From NCBI GenBank assembly GCA_016788685.1, contig JAEUSS010000573.1:1-9457 (forward strand): DNA of 9,457 bases, written 5' to 3'. Shown in pieces: positions 5,680 through 9,457 of the stretch (its first letter is position 1; every line of letters begins with the position of its first letter). The notes below the pieces were generated by a model, which was not told the origin of the DNA, searched no databases, and saw only the letters and a program-made list of their open reading frames with translations. The position numbers and the translations under genes are program-made. Origin of the DNA: Prolixibacteraceae bacterium. GTDB lineage: Bacteria > Bacteroidota > Bacteroidia > Bacteroidales > Prolixibacteraceae.

Positions 5680-8351
5680 TATTGAAAATTGACAAAGAAA
5701 TTCGGGGTTATCCCAAACGACTGAACATAGGTTGTTTCGTTAAAGGTCGTCGTATCGAAATTAAAATCACGCGAATAGATATCGTTGTAATTTTCCTGAT
5801 TAAGTACGTTGATGACCGACATGCCCAGTTTTATCCTGACTTTCTGAACCTGGAAATTATAATTGGCAGCAAGGTCCAATCGTTTGAAATCGGGCAGTCG
5901 GTTGTATACAAATCGGGCTGTCAGTGTTTTATCTACAGTTTGGCTCTCGATGTAGGGTTGTCCGGTCGAATAAATCCACATTCCCGAAAAATTCCATTTT
6001 TTCCAGACGAGTAAATTAGTCCATTTAAATTCGTGCGTTTTTTCGAATGGTGCCGGAATAGCTTCGTTTTGATTGATTTCGTTGAAATTGCGCGTTGCTC
6101 TGCTGTGTGAATAAGAGATCCAGCTGGTAAACCTGTTGCTTTCATATTTAAGGAGAAGATCAAGTCCTGTTGCCCTTCCTTCGCCGGTGATGAACTTTCC
6201 GGGCAGGATAATTCGTTTTTGCTGCCCCGGACGGATAAAACTCCCGGGATCGATGTTTTTCTGAAACGGAGGGATGTAGAGGAACATCTGGAGTCCGTTA
6301 ATGGTTTTGTAATAGACTTCGGCATCCATAGAAAACCGCTTGTAGCTGAAGGTCGAGCCGGCAATGAAATGGTCGGATGACAATACCGGATGTTTTTCGT
6401 TGTCGGCAATTACCCAGAAATCACGGTTATAACCATATGATTGCGATGGATTTACTTTGCTCAGAAACTGAAAATATCTTCCGGTTGCAAATTTCAGATT
6501 GAAGAGCTCGTTGATGCGGTAGTTGCCCGAAAGGCGGGGTTCGTAGTATAGCCTGTCGGATTGAGAGTAGCTGTTAACCCTTCCGCCGAGTTTAATATTC
6601 AGGTTTTTAACCGCCTGGGTGTTGAATTGCAAAAAGGAAGAATAGAGCCAGGACGAATTGGCAATATCACTGTAATAGGCATCAGTTCCTGCATTTTTCA
6701 GGTAGGTGAATTCGTTGTATTTGGTCTGAAATCCGAAGCTGATCATGTTTTTTAGATCAACAGCGAATTCGTTCTTCAGGGATGCCGAAAAATCGTTCAG
6801 TTCATTTTCTTCGTAGGTCTCAAAAAGTTCGATGCTTACGTTTTTTCCTTTCCGGCTTGAAACTTCGGTTTGGTTATCGTACTGATTCTGATACCCGGAG
6901 TAGCCTACCTGAAGGTTGGAAAAGAATTTTTCCCTCCATTGTTTGAGCCATGAAAAGCTGAAACCGTAGTTTCCCCAGTTGACATCGTCAGTACTGCTGG
7001 AGAATTGTTGCCTGATTTTTCCCTTTCCGGAGCTGGATAAAAAGTCTTTTCCTCCGAAAACACTGACCGACATTTTCTCTCTTTCGCTTTTGCTGAAAGT
7101 TAGTTTGGCATTGTAATCATAGAAATAAAATCCGGGATTTAGCTGAACGATGCTGTTGGTTGACAGGCTTGAATTTACTTCTTCAACTTGGTTTTCGAGC
7201 AGTTCATCGACCAAATAATTGGGATAAATATCGGCATATGAGCGCCTTCCGGCCATTACGAGTGTTAGTTTTTCCGAGAACGGAACTTCTGCCATCAGGT
7301 TTCCGCTGATCAGGTTAAGCCCTCCGCTTATTCGGGGGGCGTACTTGTTCCCGGTTTTTCCTGTGATGTCAATAATTCCCGAAAGCCGTTCCCCGTACCG
7401 CGAGTCAAAACCTCCTTTGTATATCTGGATGTCCTTCACTACACTGGGATTGACAGACGAAAATGTACCGAAAAAATGATCCAGGTTGTAGAGTGTAAAA
7501 CCATCAAAAAGTACCAGGTTCTGATCTCCCGTCCCGCCGCGGATGTTCAGTTCGGAAGTGCCTTCGGAGTAGCCAACGCCCGGCAACAATTGTATTGTCC
7601 GGAAGATATCGGTTTCGCCCATGTTGGGTAAATTCACAAAACCAACCGGATTAATTGTTGAATGGCTCGTTTCTTTATTCTGATCGATCATTTTTATCCG
7701 CGCTTCCCGGATCTGAACAGATTCCAGTTTCATGTCTTTCTGCTTCATTCTGAATGTTATCGCGGCAGTCGAATCGGCAATCGCAAAGATGCTGTCGATC
7801 GGTTGGTAACCCAGGTATTGAATATTCAGGCGAAGTGATTTGGTTGCCGGAATGCGGAAAGTAAAGGTGCCGTTAACCGAGGAGGCCAGAAAAAGGTTTT
7901 GGTCGGGAAGGAAAATGCTGGCATGCGGGAGCTGCTCGCCCGAAATCCGGTCGGTAATCAGGCCGGAAATGTGGCAGTAACTTTGTCTTTCGGATATCCT
8001 GGCCGAATATTCGGGGATAATCAGGTAGTTACCGAATTTTTTGCGGACAATATACCCTGTGTTTTTAAGGATTTGCTCTAGAATATCTTCCGGACTGTTA
8101 CCTGTAAAGGTTCCTGAAACCCGATGTTCTGACATTGTTTTGGAATCGAAAGCAACCGTGAGGTTCAGGCTTTTTGAAACCTGAAGCACAGCTTCGGATA
8201 CCGGGGTGGCGTTGAAAATAAATGAGTGCGGCTGAGCAAAACTTCCGGATGGAAACAGAAAGAAATAAAAAAAGAGAAGACATGGAAGTACAGGCAGAAG
8301 TGTACTATTTTTTAGGCTTGATGCTGATTTTATTCCCGTTTTTGATTTCAT
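5676..8351 (-). CDS. TonB-dependent outer-membrane receptor/transducer with STN domain (FecA-like signalling type)
   Basis: Outer-membrane active-transport receptor, 891 residues. Order: signal peptide (hydrophobic run at about 18-36, cut near GSFAQ, residue 40); STN domain at about 43-113; carboxypeptidase-regulatory-like domain at about 126-203 (opening HISGLITDRISGEQLPHASI); plug at about 228-335 with LPGVGYSEGTSELNIRGG, LVLFDGFTLYN and IYKGGFDSRYGERLSG; then a barrel ending FFVNFQY. The STN domain marks a receptor that both transports and signals to a FecR protein through TonB/ExbBD energy. This agrees with the fecR-like and sigma-factor genes immediately upstream. The start at 8351 is the only ATG that keeps the signal peptide, and it forces a 47-base overlap with fecR. 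No SusD-like lipoprotein gene follows, so a classical polysaccharide-utilisation pair is not supported. The ligand is unknown; iron-siderophore is only one possibility from family knowledge. Confidence 0.95.
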   Translation of the reverse strand: MKSKTGIKSASSLKNSTLLPVLPCLLFFYFFLFPSGSFAQPHSFIFNATPVSEAVLQVSKSLNLTVAFDSKTMSEHRVSGTFTGNSPEDILEQILKNTGYIVRKKFGNYLIIPEYSARISERQSYCHISGLITDRISGEQLPHASIFLPDQNLFLASSVNGTFTFRIPATKSLRLNIQYLGYQPIDSIFAIADSTAAITFRMKQKDMKLESVQIREARIKMIDQNKETSHSTINPVGFVNLPNMGETDIFRTIQLLPGVGYSEGTSELNIRGGTGDQNLVLFDGFTLYNLDHFFGTFSSVNPSVVKDIQIYKGGFDSRYGERLSGIIDITGKTGNKYAPRISGGLNLISGNLMAEVPFSEKLTLVMAGRRSYADIYPNYLVDELLENQVEEVNSSLSTNSIVQLNPGFYFYDYNAKLTFSKSEREKMSVSVFGGKDFLSSSGKGKIRQQFSSSTDDVNWGNYGFSFSWLKQWREKFFSNLQVGYSGYQNQYDNQTEVSSRKGKNVSIELFETYEENELNDFSASLKNEFAVDLKNMISFGFQTKYNEFTYLKNAGTDAYYSDIANSSWLYSSFLQFNTQAVKNLNIKLGGRVNSYSQSDRLYYEPRLSGNYRINELFNLKFATGRYFQFLSKVNPSQSYGYNRDFWVIADNEKHPVLSSDHFIAGSTFSYKRFSMDAEVYYKTINGLQMFLYIPPFQKNIDPGSFIRPGQQKRIILPGKFITGEGRATGLDLLLKYESNRFTSWISYSHSRATRNFNEINQNEAIPAPFEKTHEFKWTNLLVWKKWNFSGMWIYSTGQPYIESQTVDKTLTARFVYNRLPDFKRLDLAANYNFQVQKVRIKLGMSVINVLNQENYNDIYSRDFNFDTTTFNETTYVQSFGITPNFFVNFQY

Positions 8352-9195
8352 ACTCTAATTTCATCGGTAAACAAACCGTTTCCAATACTTCGATCAGGTT
8401 TCTGTTCGAGAAGTTCGCCGTAATAAAACGATTCTCGACTCCTCTTGATTTGATGCTGACATTAAATTGTCGTTCAATCTCTTCAAAAATAGAAATTAAA
8501 GGTATGCTGTCAAAATGAAATTCGCCGGTTCTCCATCCGGCCATTTCATCGGTCGGAAGGTTGCTGGTTTTTATGAGTCTGGCTGAAACCAGGTCCACTT
8601 TTTCTCCGGGAAGAATAACCAGACTTTCTCCGTTGGCTGAAACTTTTACTTTCCCGGTTATACATGAAACACTGAACTGATTGCGGCGGGAGTATACGTT
8701 TAGCGAAGTTCCGAGAACCTCAACAGTTCCCAGTTTGGTTTTTACAACAAACGGAATCCCTTTCTGAACAGAAAAAAAAGCTTCACCATCGAGTTTCAGG
8801 ATACGTTTTTCTGTAAATCCGGACTTGGAATAACTGATTTTCGAACCGGCATTTACGTTTACATTTGAGCCATCCGGCAAGGTGTATTCAATGTGCTGGC
8901 CTTTATCGGCAATAATCCGATTAGGTTTGGGGTAGAAAAAAAAGGTCGTTAAAAGTGCAATCAGGACAAATGAAGCAGCTGCCGGCCAGTATATCTGAAG
9001 GTTCCGGACGGGTGCCTGTTTGTTTTTCAGTTCTATTTTTGACCGTATCAAGTCGAGCGCTTCGGCTTTGCTTTTTCTTTGAGGAATACGGTATCCTTCA
9101 ACAAAAGTGCTGATCTTTTCGTTTGGAGTCAGCTCATCAAAATGGGCTTTCGAAAAATCTTGAAGGTCAATATGTCTGTTTTTTCCCGTTTCCAC
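8305..9195 (-). CDS. FecR-family anti-sigma factor
   Basis: Inner-membrane signal relay, 296 residues. It should hold the adjacent sigma factor inactive or help activate it, and contact the STN domain of the receptor in the periplasm. Seen: a cytoplasmic N-terminus of about 68 residues, one transmembrane helix at about 69-88 (IYWPAAASFVLIALLTTFFF), and a FecR domain at about 95-190 with YTLPDGSNVNVNAGSKI, LKLDGEAFFSV, GTVEVLGTSLNV and the SVSCITGKVKV stretch. A C-terminal DUF4974-type domain follows at about 226-294 (FHFDSIPLISIFEEIERQFNV). This arrangement is standard for Bacteroidota. The start is GTG at 9195-9193; no in-frame ATG lies nearby and the N-terminus fits. It begins three bases after the sigma-factor stop, and its last 47 bases overlap the receptor gene, so the three products are probably made from one message. 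Confidence 0.95.
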   Translation of the reverse strand: METGKNRHIDLQDFSKAHFDELTPNEKISTFVEGYRIPQRKSKAEALDLIRSKIELKNKQAPVRNLQIYWPAAASFVLIALLTTFFFYPKPNRIIADKGQHIEYTLPDGSNVNVNAGSKISYSKSGFTEKRILKLDGEAFFSVQKGIPFVVKTKLGTVEVLGTSLNVYSRRNQFSVSCITGKVKVSANGESLVILPGEKVDLVSARLIKTSNLPTDEMAGWRTGEFHFDSIPLISIFEEIERQFNVSIKSRGVENRFITANFSNRNLIEVLETVCLPMKLEYEIKNGNKISIKPKK

Positions 9196-9198
9196 AGT

Positions 9199-9457
9199 TT
9201 ATATTTTTTGCTCTATTTCTTTATGAAGGTGCTCCAGTGCTTTTTTCATTCTTTTTTCAACAGCTTTTACGCTGATGTTGAGGTTTTTGGCTATTTCGTT
9301 GTAAGTTAGTCGTTCCATGCGGTTCATCAGGAAAACAGTCCTGCATTTTTCGTTTAGCTCGGCAAGCACACGCTGCAGTTTCTGATCAAATTCCCTGACT
9401 TCCATCTCAAATTCAGGAGTTTCAAAAGTCCGGTCTTCAACTATGGTTTGCTGAAGT
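9199..9457 (-). CDS. ECF RNA polymerase sigma-70 factor, FecI-like (partial, N-terminus beyond window)
   Basis: C-terminal 85 codons of an extracytoplasmic-function sigma factor; the open frame continues through the right edge with no stop. Visible is region 4, which reads the -35/-33 promoter element: a helix around LNEKCRTVFLMNRME, then the helix-turn-helix LTYNEIAKNLNISVKAVEKR (about 9250-9309), then a basic helix ending HKEIEQKI. The ATG at 9405 is internal: the seventeen codons upstream of it remain open and look like the linker between regions 2 and 4. Region 2 is missing. The gene is followed after three bases by the fecR-like gene and then the receptor, the usual order for FecI/FecR signalling in Bacteroidota. 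Its targets probably include the receptor or nearby transport genes (inference from the family). Confidence 0.93.
   Translation of the reverse strand, partial: LQQTIVEDRTFETPEFEMEVREFDQKLQRVLAELNEKCRTVFLMNRMERLTYNEIAKNLNISVKAVEKRMKKALEHLHKEIEQKI

Noticed and set aside
5933..6409. A 158-codon open frame on the minus strand inside the receptor gene
   Set aside because: It lies wholly within the receptor's barrel-coding region in another frame and has no family resemblance; the receptor frame shows clear conserved protein features throughout.
9199..9405. Small 68-codon gene starting at the ATG at 9405
   Set aside because: The frame continues open upstream to the window edge with sensible sigma-factor linker residues, so this is the C-terminal part of a larger sigma-factor gene and not a small separate protein.

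Overview
The window looks like chromosomal DNA from a member of the Bacteroidota. The main reasons are a FecI-type sigma factor, a FecR anti-sigma factor and a TonB-dependent receptor with an N-terminal STN plus carboxypeptidase-regulatory-like domain. Start regions are mostly AT-rich without a clear Shine-Dalgarno sequence, and the HisKA kinase is of a type common in that phylum. I cannot fix the genus or order. No mobile element, tRNA, rRNA, CRISPR array or phage gene is visible, and base composition looks even throughout.

Left part (1-2317, minus strand): a molybdate uptake operon read right to left. The order is modA (periplasmic binding protein), a stand-alone protein made of two TOBE/Mop domains, modB (membrane permease) and modC (ATPase, cut by the window edge). 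modB and modC overlap by 16 bases. ModA would capture molybdate in the periplasm, ModB would form the channel and ModC would power it. The di-TOBE protein is probably a cytoplasmic oxyanion-binding protein.

Middle (2532-5679, plus strand): a CHASE-domain sensor histidine kinase divergent from modA, with no response regulator beside it. It is followed by a 442-residue outer-membrane barrel of the BamA/TamA (Omp85, bacterial surface antigen) type that lacks POTRA domains. The 214-base gap between modA and the kinase holds a possible modA promoter and a terminator-like hairpin facing the kinase.

Right part (5676-9457, minus strand): a cell-surface signalling cassette in the order sigma factor (cut by the window edge), FecR-like anti-sigma factor, TonB-dependent receptor. 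The genes are tightly packed: three bases separate sigma and fecR, and fecR overlaps the receptor by 47 bases. By analogy with FecI-FecR-FecA, ligand binding at the receptor would be relayed through its STN domain to FecR, which would release the sigma factor to transcribe target genes. No SusD-like partner is present and the ligand cannot be read from the sequence.

The window is densely coding, with no gene-free stretch longer than 214 bases. I see recognisable families throughout and no clear sign of a wholly new system. The points most worth a second look are the di-TOBE gene inside the mod operon, the variant ModA binding site, the overlapping convergent stop codons and the long fecR/receptor overlap.
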